From positions 1 to 64,000 of the IMG/VR virus record IMGVR_UViG_3300032087_002150: DNA of 64,000 nt; one strand, written 5' to 3'. Source of the DNA: a virus. The notes under the pieces are model-generated. The model was not told where the DNA came from. It did not search any database and saw nothing but the letters and a program-made list of their open reading frames with translations. How positions within the stretch are numbered: position 1 is the stretch's first letter; each line of letters begins with the position of its first letter. Positions 25,163-33,696 of the stretch are shown piece by piece. The position numbers and the translations under genes are program-made.

Positions 25163-25247
25163 CTTTCTTTGCCTTTTCTGCTATTTCCCTATCAGTTGTT
25201 CTGACAATGATATATCCCTTATCATCGTATACCGTATACCATCTCAT
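25149..25247 (-). CDS. Micro-protein, 32 aa
   Basis: ATG 25247 to TGA 25149, product MRWYTVYDDKGYIIVRTTDR followed by a basic helix EIAEKAKKDGRI. The ATGA overlap with the gene above and 14-nt overlap with the gene below support translation. Similar WYTVYDxxG micro-proteins occur in T4-like cyanophages. Function unknown. Confidence 0.65.
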   Translation of the reverse strand: MRWYTVYDDKGYIIVRTTDREIAEKAKKDGRI

Positions 25248-25705
25248 ATGATACTCGCAAATCCTCCGATAACTACACCTACAAATACTAGAAACCCCAG
25301 TATTGCTATGCCGTCTATGATATTTGCTCTTTTGCGCGCTGCCTTTTCTGCTGCGGCAATTCTTCTTTGTCGAATGACACGACGCTCTTTCATCATATCG
25401 TCGTAAAACTGTTGTTGACCAGTATACAGCAAGTATTCGTATAGTTCTTTTTCGAGTTGCTTTATCTTGTGCCTTGCTGCGGTGACTTGTAGTGCCTGCG
25501 CTTCCACACTGTTGCCACCGAAAAGAGAACCCACCATCGATGGATTCTTTGCATGTTGATCTGCCTCTGCGAGTGCTTCTTTAGCATCAAAAAACTGAGC
25601 AAACTGTGCGTACATATCTTGTACTTCACGCCCTTGTTCGATTGCCCCTTTTAACATTTTAAAAGCAGAGCCTGCCATTGACAATGCTGCTGCTACTTCT
25701 ATCAT
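25244..25705 (-). CDS. Phage protein with C-terminal membrane helix, 153 aa
   Basis: Ala-rich N-terminus (IEVAAALSMAGSAFKMLKGAIEQG), a long charged helix (HKIKQLEKELYEYLLYTGQ... RRIAAAEKAARKRA) and a C-terminal membrane segment (GIAILGFLVFVGVVIGGFASII). Similar proteins occur in structural gene clusters of T4-like marine phages. Role unknown. Confidence 0.78.
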   Translation of the reverse strand: MIEVAAALSMAGSAFKMLKGAIEQGREVQDMYAQFAQFFDAKEALAEADQHAKNPSMVGSLFGGNSVEAQALQVTAARHKIKQLEKELYEYLLYTGQQQFYDDMMKERRVIRQRRIAAAEKAARKRANIIDGIAILGFLVFVGVVIGGFASII

Positions 25706-25706
25706 G

Positions 25707-26204
25707 TTATTCCTCTTTTGGCGGTCCTGCTACTAAACTTGGTGCCATTGGGTTCCCAGATCCTTCAAACTTTAACTGTCGCAGGTTTACTATCTCCTGC
25801 TGTAGTTTCATAACTTCTAATCGTTTCTTTTCCAATTCTAATTGATACAACGCATTACAATTTAATCTTTGCTTTGGTGCGCCAATCGGGATAGTAATCT
25901 TCCCGTACACACCAATATCTCGCAAGAACTCATTCGTATTATAACGGTTGTACATATATGGATCTTGAGAAGCAAGATTGTAGATTGGATCTTCTTGATT
26001 CAAAATACCAACTACACCAAACTCTACGTTTGTAGATGACCCGATTGCTGCTGAGCATTCGACGTCACCTGCCCTAACTCTGTCTGATTGGAAGGACTGA
26101 GGAGTTTGCGGTATCGCAATGTTTATTCCACTATTCTGCCCATAAGCAGCACCGCACCACAATCCGACCACAAAATAAACTGTTAACAATAATATTCTAT
26201 TCAT
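25707..26204 (-). CDS. Exported protein, 165 aa
   Basis: Start ATG 26204 (MNRILLLTVYFVVGLWCGAAYG), a clear signal peptide cleaved near AYG-QN; an upstream in-frame start would spoil the signal and overlap the neighbour more. The mature part is polar with two Cys (VECSAAIG, LNCNALYQ) and ends in a helix (ELEKKRLEVMKLQQEIVNL). First of a run of exported products (25707-28495). Function unknown. Confidence 0.78.
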   Translation of the reverse strand: MNRILLLTVYFVVGLWCGAAYGQNSGINIAIPQTPQSFQSDRVRAGDVECSAAIGSSTNVEFGVVGILNQEDPIYNLASQDPYMYNRYNTNEFLRDIGVYGKITIPIGAPKQRLNCNALYQLELEKKRLEVMKLQQEIVNLRQLKFEGSGNPMAPSLVAGPPKEE

Positions 26205-26575
26205 AGTATTTTCGAACATATCCGAGAAGATACAACAGTCTTGCTTATATCTCCTTGTAAAATCATTGACCGACTACAAATATAAACTGAACGAAGGTAG
26301 TCTGCCTCTTTTAAATAAATTACCACTTCTTTCTTTTTTAAATAATCTAACTGTATCGTTCTTTGTGCTGTAGCAAACGGTACAGATTTAAACTCCTCAT
26401 CAAACACTTCAAATGTATAATACGAGACATCCTCTCTCGAATTAAACAAGTACATCTTTGCTTGATATATCCCAGGAACAAATGAACCAGTTACCTTGGG
26501 ATATGTGGGCGTCCACTGGTGAGCATTAACTTGCGCGCACAGCAGACACCCGAGTATCATCATAACGAAGCGCAT
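26201..26575 (-). CDS. Exported protein, 124 aa
   Basis: Signal peptide MRFVMMILGCLLCAQVNA with cleavage before HQW. The mature part is beta-rich (YYTFEVFDEEFKSVPFATAQRT, KKEVVIYLKEADYLRSVYIC) and resembles a small immunoglobulin-like or pilus-chaperone-like domain, with two or three Cys near the end (ICSRSM, RICSKIL). 4-nt overlap with the downstream gene. Confidence 0.75.
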   Translation of the reverse strand: MRFVMMILGCLLCAQVNAHQWTPTYPKVTGSFVPGIYQAKMYLFNSREDVSYYTFEVFDEEFKSVPFATAQRTIQLDYLKKKEVVIYLKEADYLRSVYICSRSMILQGDISKTVVSSRICSKIL

Positions 26576-26578
26576 TGT

Positions 26579-27076
26579 TTATAGTGCTATACAATTCGCT
26601 TCAACGATAGCAGTGTAAGTACCGCCAGGAAGTGCCTTGTTAACACCATAGTCTGCTGTTGATGAAACAGCAAACCAAGTGCTACCAGTGAACTCAAGGT
26701 CGATCTCTGTGGTGCTATCATATGTGATTTTCGTTGTGTCATATGCTGACATCTGAGCATCAGAGACCGCATCTACAGCAGTAGATCCATTCCATGTTAC
26801 AGTGTCATTCAACGCAGGACTCTGAGAGAAAGACGATGGATGCGTGATAACCGCCTTGTATGAATCAGCGATAACTACATCGTATCGAATCACTGGAGCA
26901 ACTCCACCGTCAACAGCATCAGTGCTTAATTCACTAGATGTTGGGTTTCCATAGACACCCTGTTTGTCGAGAGTTACAACACACTTTGACTCTACATTAC
27001 CTACAATTGGTGCATCAAGAGCGAATGCATTCACCGAAATAAACGCAATCGAAGCAGCCAAAATTTTCTTGAACAT
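26579..27076 (-). CDS. Exported beta-rich protein, spore-coat-U/pilin-like
   Basis: 165 aa. Signal peptide MFKKILAASIAFISVNAFA cut before LDAP. The mature protein begins VGNVESKCVVTLDKQGVYG and ends GTYTAIVEANCIAL, so one Cys near each end could form a disulphide, as in fimbrial/SCPU proteins. TAATG link to the gene above. An adhesin or periplasmic role is possible; unproven. Confidence 0.72.
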   Translation of the reverse strand: MFKKILAASIAFISVNAFALDAPIVGNVESKCVVTLDKQGVYGNPTSSELSTDAVDGGVAPVIRYDVVIADSYKAVITHPSSFSQSPALNDTVTWNGSTAVDAVSDAQMSAYDTTKITYDSTTEIDLEFTGSTWFAVSSTADYGVNKALPGGTYTAIVEANCIAL

Positions 27077-27966
27077 TACTGTTCTCCTTTGTATTGAGAT
27101 TTTACTAATTTTTCATGAAGTAAGTCTTGCGCAAACTGTAATCTACGACCCCGATTATTCCTCGGGAGTCTAGAATCCTTTAGGACTACCGTGTCCTCTA
27201 TTTTCGTATCAGGCAGAGTTGTGAAATATATTGAAGAAAAAGTATTTAATGCCATCATCTGCTGTTGTTTAGCAGTGTCCTCGGCATTTTGTAGTGACCT
27301 GTTAACTATACCCAAAATATTTTCTAGGTCAACTTCCTCTTCATCTTCTTCTTTTTCTTCCGCGACTCTTAATCTTTCTTGTTCTTCTTCGTCATCCTCG
27401 TCGCGCATAGTCATCTCACGATCGAGTTCGTTTTGTATTACGTCGTCAGCGAGTGGATCAACTGGTTCGACGTTTGGTATGTCTGGCACTTCAGGTTTAT
27501 ATCCTGGGCACTCTGGATCGGATTGTGGGTCGAAGCAAGTGTCATACTGATACGTGTATGCTACAAATGGTTCAACAACTTCACCTTTCCCTTCCCATTC
27601 AATACTACCGTCGCCCCAACGTTCGATTGGAACCTGACCGACTCGTATAACCTTATTTATAGTATTTCCTGGAATACCTGTCCAGTCATCCTTTTCACGA
27701 AAAATGTACTGCCCTTCGTTTTGTGCGTCTTCATTCTGCACATAAACTACCATGGCATCTTGTTCGTTTTTGATAGTCGTGTAACTATAAATCACATTAC
27801 TAACAGTCAACCCTGTCGCCTGAGGCAACACATTGGACATAACCCAATTAAGACCAGCATCCGCTGCATTGGTTGTTGTACCAAATACTTGCTCAGAGTA
27901 GGAGTAAGAGTGCCAACAACCCAGCAACACCGCCACTAGCAGCTGCTGTGCTCTTTGTAGTCTCAT
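27076..27966 (-). CDS. Exported acidic protein, 296 aa
   Basis: Signal peptide (LLVAVLLGCWHSYSYS) after AAGG and ATG 27966. The middle holds a long acidic stretch (MRDEDDEEEQERLRVAEEKEE followed by DEEEVD), then a conserved-looking C-terminal segment (LPRNNRGRRLQFAQDLLHEKL). Its 5' end overlaps the upstream gene by 74 nt in a different frame. Unknown function; secreted or periplasmic location inferred. Confidence 0.75.
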   Translation of the reverse strand: MRLQRAQQLLVAVLLGCWHSYSYSEQVFGTTTNAADAGLNWVMSNVLPQATGLTVSNVIYSYTTIKNEQDAMVVYVQNEDAQNEGQYIFREKDDWTGIPGNTINKVIRVGQVPIERWGDGSIEWEGKGEVVEPFVAYTYQYDTCFDPQSDPECPGYKPEVPDIPNVEPVDPLADDVIQNELDREMTMRDEDDEEEQERLRVAEEKEEDEEEVDLENILGIVNRSLQNAEDTAKQQQMMALNTFSSIYFTTLPDTKIEDTVVLKDSRLPRNNRGRRLQFAQDLLHEKLVKSQYKGEQ

Positions 27967-28495
27967 CTAATCCTTCCTTCGGGACTTCTGGTTGATTTTC
28001 CATCTCACCTGACGCCAACCATGCTGCCTTTGCCTCATCGCCGATTAATCCGTCATATGGGCATGGCGTTCCTGCGTTCATCATCGCCGTAAACACTCGC
28101 TCGTCTTGACACATCATAGAAACAGCAGCGACCTTCATACCCATGTCGTACAAAGTCTTTGCGTTCTTGAGTCGTTCACAGTTTTCGTCTGTAAACTGCG
28201 TACCAGTAGAGATACCAAGGATTTGAGTTTGAACAGCACCAGCAACTCCGAAAGTACAGAGGTCAGAGTTTGATGTGTTAATGGTTGGTGTAATCGCCGA
28301 TGCAGGTGGCGATTTTATTGTTGTGGTGGTAGCACCATTCGTTGTGATTGTACTGTTGACTTCCGACTTAGTTTCTACCAAATTGGGGTTAACAGCATCT
28401 TCCTGCGCATATAATGCGGGAGCAATGGAGAATGCAAAAATAATAATGCATCCAATCAGCACAATCTTTATAAGACTCGAGTCTAACTTATCCAT
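27893..28495 (-). CDS. Exported protein with hydrophobic C-terminus, 200 aa
   Basis: An N-terminal signal sequence (IVLIGCIIIFAFSIAPALYA) is followed by a Ser/Thr-rich linker, a Cys-containing domain (CTFGVAGAVQTQILGIS, ENCERLKNAKTLYDMGMKVAAVSMMCQDERVF) and a C-terminal hydrophobic tail GVAGLLALLLLL. Similar proteins occur in marine T4-like phages. First gene of the exported cluster; the 126-nt gap above holds no gene. Confidence 0.75.
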   Translation of the reverse strand: MDKLDSSLIKIVLIGCIIIFAFSIAPALYAQEDAVNPNLVETKSEVNSTITTNGATTTTIKSPPASAITPTINTSNSDLCTFGVAGAVQTQILGISTGTQFTDENCERLKNAKTLYDMGMKVAAVSMMCQDERVFTAMMNAGTPCPYDGLIGDEAKAAWLASGEMENQPEVPKEGLDETTKSTAAASGGVAGLLALLLLL

Positions 28496-28621
28496 CGTAC
28501 AATTCCTAATGTAATGAATCTAACAAATCAAATCAGATTTGCATTTTATTATTCAATATTACAAAGGAATTAAAAAGTTAACACCCAGATCAAAACATGC
28601 TATGTACCGAAAGGTATTTAG

Positions 28622-29758
28622 TCAATCCTTTCCGTACATCTTAGAAAATGCTTTTGTGTACTTAGATGGTTTAGTTTTTGCGGTTGCATCACCAGGAGCT
28701 TTCTTATATGCTGCTGGATTGTTGTCGTCCATATCTTGCCCTTTCTTAAAATGGGCATCGCGACGTTTCTTGATTGCTTTTGATAGACCCTTGTGGTATG
28801 CCTTTGGTTGAGAACCTTCACGGTCTTTGATGTCTGGATCTTGTGCTGCTTTATACTTCTTATCTTTTTCTGCTTTCAGAGTTGCGTATCTTTTCCCGCC
28901 AGTAGGCGAAGGAATAAACTCTGCACTAGAAACATACTCATCTAACTTTTCAATGGCATCTAACCATTTACGCACAACCTTATCTTCGCTCAGTTGAACG
29001 ATAACATAGTTGCTGCCCAGATGGGTAATAGTACCGACCTCTTCAGATTCTTTTACAACAACCTGATCGCCGACTTCGAACAACTCTCCTTTTACAAACT
29101 TCTCGCGAGTCTCTGATACAGGATCAAGTTCTACGTGACGTTTGAATACAGTTTCTTCTTTGATTCCCATACCGTTGCGCACATCAACGAACAACTTCTT
29201 CGCGTCCTTGTTACTCATAGATCCGAGACCTTGTGAGAAACTTGCGAAGTCATTATCTGCTGCGAACGCACGGAGTTTAGAAGCAGACATACCCTCTACA
29301 CCTTCGGCATCAGGGTCGCGTGCTCCAGCAGAAACTACTTGGATGTTCTTGAAGTTATAAAAACCGTGACGTCCTTTCTCGCCGTTGTACTTGTCGAGCA
29401 ATGTTTTAAACTCTCTTACACGGTCAGAACCTACGACCATGACCAAGTTCTTAAAACCTTGCTCATACAGATATGATGCTGCATCAAAGGCAGTACGAAT
29501 CTTCTTGTTGATTAGAACACGTCGTGCGTGACGAGGAAACATCTTACGAACATGTTTTACCTTCGAACCATAGTCGAGAGGATTTTTCTTGGCATCTTGT
29601 GACTGCGACAAGAAAACGAAATAAGGGTTCTTGCCTGCATTTTTTGCGAGCATGTCCAACAACTTCTGATGCCCAGAAGTTGGGGGGTTCATACGACCGA
29701 AGGTAAAGTAAGCGACCTTTGCTTCTTCTACCAGATAGTCATTGAACGACTTTATCAT
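28622..29758 (-). CDS. HIGH-superfamily nucleotidyltransferase fused to small C-terminal domain
   Basis: 378 aa. AYFTFGRMNPPTSGHQKLLD is the cytidylyltransferase/NMNAT nucleotide-binding motif (here with SGH at the HxGH position), and EGMSASKLRAFAADND the second motif (cf. ISSTxxR). VMVVGSDRVREF fits between them. Residues about 215-275 (FEVGDQVVVKESEEVGTITHLG) look like a KOW/SH3-like barrel; the tail is Lys-rich. It may adenylylate or cytidylylate a small molecule or protein. Opens MIKSFNDYLVEEAKV, the style of T4-like marine phage late proteins. Confidence 0.82.
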   Translation of the reverse strand: MIKSFNDYLVEEAKVAYFTFGRMNPPTSGHQKLLDMLAKNAGKNPYFVFLSQSQDAKKNPLDYGSKVKHVRKMFPRHARRVLINKKIRTAFDAASYLYEQGFKNLVMVVGSDRVREFKTLLDKYNGEKGRHGFYNFKNIQVVSAGARDPDAEGVEGMSASKLRAFAADNDFASFSQGLGSMSNKDAKKLFVDVRNGMGIKEETVFKRHVELDPVSETREKFVKGELFEVGDQVVVKESEEVGTITHLGSNYVIVQLSEDKVVRKWLDAIEKLDEYVSSAEFIPSPTGGKRYATLKAEKDKKYKAAQDPDIKDREGSQPKAYHKGLSKAIKKRRDAHFKKGQDMDDNNPAAYKKAPGDATAKTKPSKYTKAFSKMYGKD

Positions 29759-29786
29759 CGTCGTCTCCCTACGATTACATTACGAA

Positions 29787-30275
29787 TTATTTCGCTGATT
29801 GCGCTGCTTTCTTTCGTTCTCTATCAGCTTTCCGAACATCAGGGATTAACCTTCTGGCAATGCGATCAATGCGAGGACCCATCTTATCAAGTTTCTTTTC
29901 ATATGCTTGACGTTGCGCAAAACCTAACTCTGACTTAGATTTGCCTCTGGTCAATCTTTTCAGAATCATGAGTCTTGCTTTTTTCTTTGCTCGCTTTTTG
30001 ATAACATCCATAGTTGGTGTTCTTCGCATTGCGCGAATCCTACCAAGTTTGATACGTGCCTTCATCTTCTTCATTTGAACACGTCGCTTGATGCGCTGAG
30101 CATGCGTCAGTGCTTCTTCTATCTTCTCACCTTCAGGTTGATAAGAAGCATACTCAGCATTGCTGCCAGCACCTTGTTGCTTATGTCGCTTGTGCGCCTG
30201 ATAGTTGATATACTCTCCAGTTCCTGGGACGTAATCAACGACGACGAAGTCTTTAAATGAGAGCGGTTTTGCCAC
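29787..30275 (-). CDS. Basic conserved phage protein, 162 aa
   Basis: MAKPLSFKDFVVVDYVPGTGEY then a very basic helical region (RIKRRVQMKKMKARIKLGRI, KKRAKKKARLMILKRLTRGK). It has the SFKDFV style of T4-like marine phage structural-module proteins. High positive charge suggests DNA or scaffold binding in the head. It starts 2 nt below the next gene. Confidence 0.78.
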   Translation of the reverse strand: MAKPLSFKDFVVVDYVPGTGEYINYQAHKRHKQQGAGSNAEYASYQPEGEKIEEALTHAQRIKRRVQMKKMKARIKLGRIRAMRRTPTMDVIKKRAKKKARLMILKRLTRGKSKSELGFAQRQAYEKKLDKMGPRIDRIARRLIPDVRKADRERKKAAQSAK

Positions 30276-30277
30276 GT

Positions 30278-31513
30278 TTAGTTCCTACTAGGTTTATCCC
30301 ATCCTTTCAATATATCTGGTGAAAAGTTGTTATATGAAAACTCCATACGATCAACTAACTTCACCGCATCACCACCAAGTTTGTCGATAGCAACAAATCC
30401 TTCTTGACCTGTTACTTTGTAACCCTTGCGTGTTTTGACAAAAGTGCCTATATTCGCAAGAGCGTTTAGTTTATTTATAAGCATTAGTTTCGCCAATACA
30501 ATATTCTTTTGCAGTTCAAACATAGCGATCAATGATGCGGTGTTTTGCTTCGAGAAGAACGCCATAATTCTGTTGAGTTTTTCTCTTTGCGTTTTCTTAC
30601 CACGCTCCGTGGATCGCTTGTCCATCTCTGCTTTGTACTTTGTGCGCAACCAACGCTGTAACGCGATTACGTGTCTGCGCGAGTCTTGTATCACCATACC
30701 CTTACGAACGAAAGTGTTGTTAAACTGTTCGATCAACTGAGCGAGTTCTTGGTTCGCTTCAAGTTGCCGCAGGGTGCTACCAGCAATCTTCTGGAATATC
30801 TTACCAGCAGTTGACAAATACTCAGTGACTTCTTTTGTTTGACGAGCAGTCAAAGTGGCAGTCGTCACGTCACGGAGCATAGCATCCTGACTCCAAACCT
30901 TACGACTGTTCTTCAGAGCACCAACGTTGACGCCGAATGATGCTCGCATACTTTCAAACGTATCACCAGTGTATGTTGTATGCCACACGATACCGATACG
31001 AGCAGTCTTCACTTCTTTCGCCGCAGCACTACCAGTAGGCAAAGCATACACGATAGTGTTGGGATGAAACGTGACATAACTATCGCCGCCAATATTCTTG
31101 GTCGTTACATCGCCAGGACCAAACAAGAAGTCTCCCTGTATGACACCCTTGATGCCAAGAGCAGGAAGTTCCTCAAGAGCAGCGTTGAGTTTTACGTTCA
31201 AGTCGCCGGAAGTGTCGGCGTCGACATCTGCCTTCGTCTTGTACACTTTAGGATTCTTGTTGAAGATACCCTTCTTCGCCACGAAGAACTTACCGTCGCG
31301 AGGGTCTATGCCTGCGAAGATAGCAGGGGCACCGTCCCACTTGACGGAGATATCGCCCTTATGTTTGCCAGCAAGCATATCGCGCAGGGAACGAAGTGCG
31401 TTGATCGCCTGACGAGTTCCCTCAACCCCACCGTAGAGGACTTTGTCCTCGATGTGAGTCATGTGAGTGTTCTTCGCCTCAGAGAGCATTTGATGTGTCA
31501 TAAACGATTTCAT
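30278..31513 (-). CDS. DUF6267-type protein with ligase-like KWDG motif
   Basis: 411 aa. ISVKWDGAPAIFAGIDPRDGKFFVAKKG resembles motif I (KxDG) and the following strand of the DNA/RNA ligase-capping enzyme superfamily, and LGIKGVIQGDFLFGPGDV could be a later motif. Conserved across marine T4-like phages as an uncharacterised family. A nucleotidyltransferase role is inference; structural prediction would be decisive. A sigma70-like promoter precedes it. Confidence 0.75.
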   Translation of the reverse strand: MKSFMTHQMLSEAKNTHMTHIEDKVLYGGVEGTRQAINALRSLRDMLAGKHKGDISVKWDGAPAIFAGIDPRDGKFFVAKKGIFNKNPKVYKTKADVDADTSGDLNVKLNAALEELPALGIKGVIQGDFLFGPGDVTTKNIGGDSYVTFHPNTIVYALPTGSAAAKEVKTARIGIVWHTTYTGDTFESMRASFGVNVGALKNSRKVWSQDAMLRDVTTATLTARQTKEVTEYLSTAGKIFQKIAGSTLRQLEANQELAQLIEQFNNTFVRKGMVIQDSRRHVIALQRWLRTKYKAEMDKRSTERGKKTQREKLNRIMAFFSKQNTASLIAMFELQKNIVLAKLMLINKLNALANIGTFVKTRKGYKVTGQEGFVAIDKLGGDAVKLVDRMEFSYNNFSPDILKGWDKPSRN

Positions 31514-31519
31514 ACGCGC

Positions 31520-31548
31520 ATTGTACTATATCTGGACACAAAAGTAAA
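31520..31548 (-). promoter_or_regulatory. Sigma70-like promoter
   Basis: Minus strand: TTTACT (31543-31548), 17-nt spacer, TACAAT (31520-31525), six bases above ATG 31513. The -35 matches several composite elements, but the upstream conserved block is absent. A transcript starting about 7 nt below the -10 would have almost no leader. Confidence 0.65.
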
Positions 31549-31593
31549 GGATTGTTTTGCTATATGCATATAACTTTTAGTTATTTCCAGTTA

Positions 31594-32400
31594 TCATTGC
31601 TGTACTAAAATTCCTTCAGCAAATACTGATCCAAAAGTAGAACCTGACAAAGACCTTAACTGCATTTCAATGTCGGTTTTTTCGTCGTACTTAAACGGTG
31701 CCTGTCTTACAATGTTCATGTTCTCAAAAAATGTGGTGTCAGCAACTCTAAGTTCACGAGCAGAAGCATTATTGGACACCAAGAAGTTTCTAAATCGTGC
31801 TGCTTTACCACCGTTCGCATCCGTACAGAATGCGTCAATACGAGTCAGAAAGAAACAGTATCCCGCAGGAACAGTGTAAACTGCCTTTTGACATCTACCG
31901 TTACCCGCTAGAATAACCGCATAGTTGTTTACGCCATCACCCAAAGTGACATTTCCTGTCGCATTGCCCGAGATGATTATCATATCGTTCACACGAAGAT
32001 AAGAATTTGAAGTGGTTATGGGCGTTGTTCCTGTGAGAGTCTTTGTCTCACTGACTGAAAGAAAGTTCTCGTCCAAACCTTGAATCAATACAACAGCTGT
32101 TGTGTCACCGATTGCACTACTCACAAGACTGAGAGTAGATGCTGACGATGGGAAAGTGTAGTTGCTCGCTTCTTCCCAAGGAGTTCGAAACTCTGTGGTA
32201 ACGATATTAGCGGCACCTCCCGTAGTTCCAAAGATGTTACGAACTGAGTACCCTTCAACTGTTCCATCTGCAATAGGAATATTTGCAGACGAACCAAATG
32301 AGTTGATGATATTGCCGTCTTTGTCAGCAAGCATCTGGACTTCATAGATGTCCTCGTTGTTGCCGAGCATGCGTTGAAATAGTTTGTTCCACTGTGCCAT
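31594..32400 (-). CDS. Probable virion beta-rich protein, 268 aa
   Basis: Start ATG 32400 (MAQWNKLFQRMLGNNEDIYEVQ), 1 nt below the previous stop. Ser/Thr/Gly-rich and beta-like throughout (STLSLVSSAIGDTTAVVLIQ, LRVNDMIIISGNATGNVTLG, VPAGYCFFLTRIDAFC), typical of tail-fibre, baseplate-wedge or head-decoration proteins. Ends SVFAEGILVQQ. No exact T4 counterpart recognised. Confidence 0.72.
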   Translation of the reverse strand: MAQWNKLFQRMLGNNEDIYEVQMLADKDGNIINSFGSSANIPIADGTVEGYSVRNIFGTTGGAANIVTTEFRTPWEEASNYTFPSSASTLSLVSSAIGDTTAVVLIQGLDENFLSVSETKTLTGTTPITTSNSYLRVNDMIIISGNATGNVTLGDGVNNYAVILAGNGRCQKAVYTVPAGYCFFLTRIDAFCTDANGGKAARFRNFLVSNNASARELRVADTTFFENMNIVRQAPFKYDEKTDIEMQLRSLSGSTFGSVFAEGILVQQ

Positions 32401-32401
32401 T

Positions 32402-33664
32402 TTAGTAAACCTTTGCGTATGGTCCTGATAGTTCTGACTCGGATCCAGCATAGTTCACTAGACCTGAGGCGAAACGATCCTTATCTTTCTTTGACATTGA
32501 TTCGACTATGGAAATAAGTTGGGTTGTCATGATCTTAGAGACAAACCAGTTCATATCTTTTTCCATGACTGCTTTATAAAAATCGTACTCGTCCATCTTA
32601 GGTGTATCTGGACAAGCATTGTACCAATCGTAGAACTTTTTGATTGTTTCTTCGTTGCGATCACTAAGTTCTCTTTGAGGTATAAATGTTTTCGATGGTC
32701 CAACGATCATATCGACCAACCCTTTGATCGGACCACCAGACATCTTACCCATGTTCGCGTTCTTACCTTTTAGTTCGCCCTGCCATGTAGTGCCGAACTT
32801 ACGAAACTGCGCTTTCCCACCATTGAAGAAAAGGTATCCATCTCCGGACTCAAAGAATCCACGGAGACCAGTTGTTGTTTTTTCGTATTTGAACGTCGGT
32901 CGTTCCCTACCCAAGTTCAGTTCTTTGTAAGTAACAGTTCCTACACATTTCTTGAGAGAAACACCAACGATATCCTTACTCTTAAAATTCTGAATCAACA
33001 TTTCGTTTAGTTCAACAAAAGTTTTAGCGGAAGTCAGGGGAACGTTCGCTCCTTTTGGTGTGGTCATCCATATGTCAGCAGGACTCCACTTATTCGCGTC
33101 GCCGAACGGTCTACCTGCTTCTCTGTTAAGCAGGTTTACATGCTTATACAACTTGTCGACCCAAGCAGAACCGCGATGATGTGTATAAGATGAGGAAGGG
33201 AACTTCTTCTTCAATTCTTCTGCCACCAACTTGGAAGATGCAATCCAGTCGTCTGGCAGTTTGGTTAGCACGTTGTCGATTTTCTCGTCGACGTCGTACT
33301 TACTGCTGGCACCTTTGAGTCCAGCATGAGTGTATGGTTTCTTGGCGTAGCAAGCAGCGTTATAAACGCATTGAGCAGACTCAGCGAGCTTGGTGATGTC
33401 AGAACCTGCGCCTGATCCCCCGCCACCTTTTATCTTTGCTTCAACGTAATACGTTCCGATTTCGGTACGACCAACAGAGGATGAACCACCTTTGGGGTTG
33501 TACCTTCCCCTCAACTTAGTGGCAATGTTTCTCAATGCACCCTCTCGATCGCCACCCTTTTCGAGTTCGACGACCACCGTGCTTCGAGTCTTGCCTTGCT
33601 TGAGATCTGTGTACCCACACTTGTCGAGTTGGATTTTTAGATCATCTGTTGAACGGATTGCCAT
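32402..33664 (-). CDS. Conserved T4-like marine phage protein, 420 aa
   Basis: N-terminal MAIRSTDDLKIQLDKCGYTDLK, a Gly-rich patch (KIKGGGGSGAGSD), then a helical domain containing WSPADIWMTTPKG and LNEMLIQNFKSKDIVGVSLKK. The PADIW...SLKK spacing recalls PD-(D/E)XK-like nuclease cores, but I cannot see a full catalytic set. A late promoter precedes it. Function unknown. Confidence 0.72.
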   Translation of the reverse strand: MAIRSTDDLKIQLDKCGYTDLKQGKTRSTVVVELEKGGDREGALRNIATKLRGRYNPKGGSSSVGRTEIGTYYVEAKIKGGGGSGAGSDITKLAESAQCVYNAACYAKKPYTHAGLKGASSKYDVDEKIDNVLTKLPDDWIASSKLVAEELKKKFPSSSYTHHRGSAWVDKLYKHVNLLNREAGRPFGDANKWSPADIWMTTPKGANVPLTSAKTFVELNEMLIQNFKSKDIVGVSLKKCVGTVTYKELNLGRERPTFKYEKTTTGLRGFFESGDGYLFFNGGKAQFRKFGTTWQGELKGKNANMGKMSGGPIKGLVDMIVGPSKTFIPQRELSDRNEETIKKFYDWYNACPDTPKMDEYDFYKAVMEKDMNWFVSKIMTTQLISIVESMSKKDKDRFASGLVNYAGSESELSGPYAKVY

Positions 33665-33688
33665 AGATACCTTCCCTTTGGATGTATC

Positions 33689-33696
33689 TATTTATA
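33689..33696 (-). promoter_or_regulatory. T4-like late promoter
   Basis: TATAAATA on the minus strand, 25 nt above ATG 33664, inside the last codons of the SprT-like gene. Confidence 0.65.

Noticed and set aside
27379-27939. Plus-strand ORF of 186 codons opposite the acidic exported protein
   Set aside because: Shadow of a low-complexity minus-strand gene; no ribosome site and no family resemblance.
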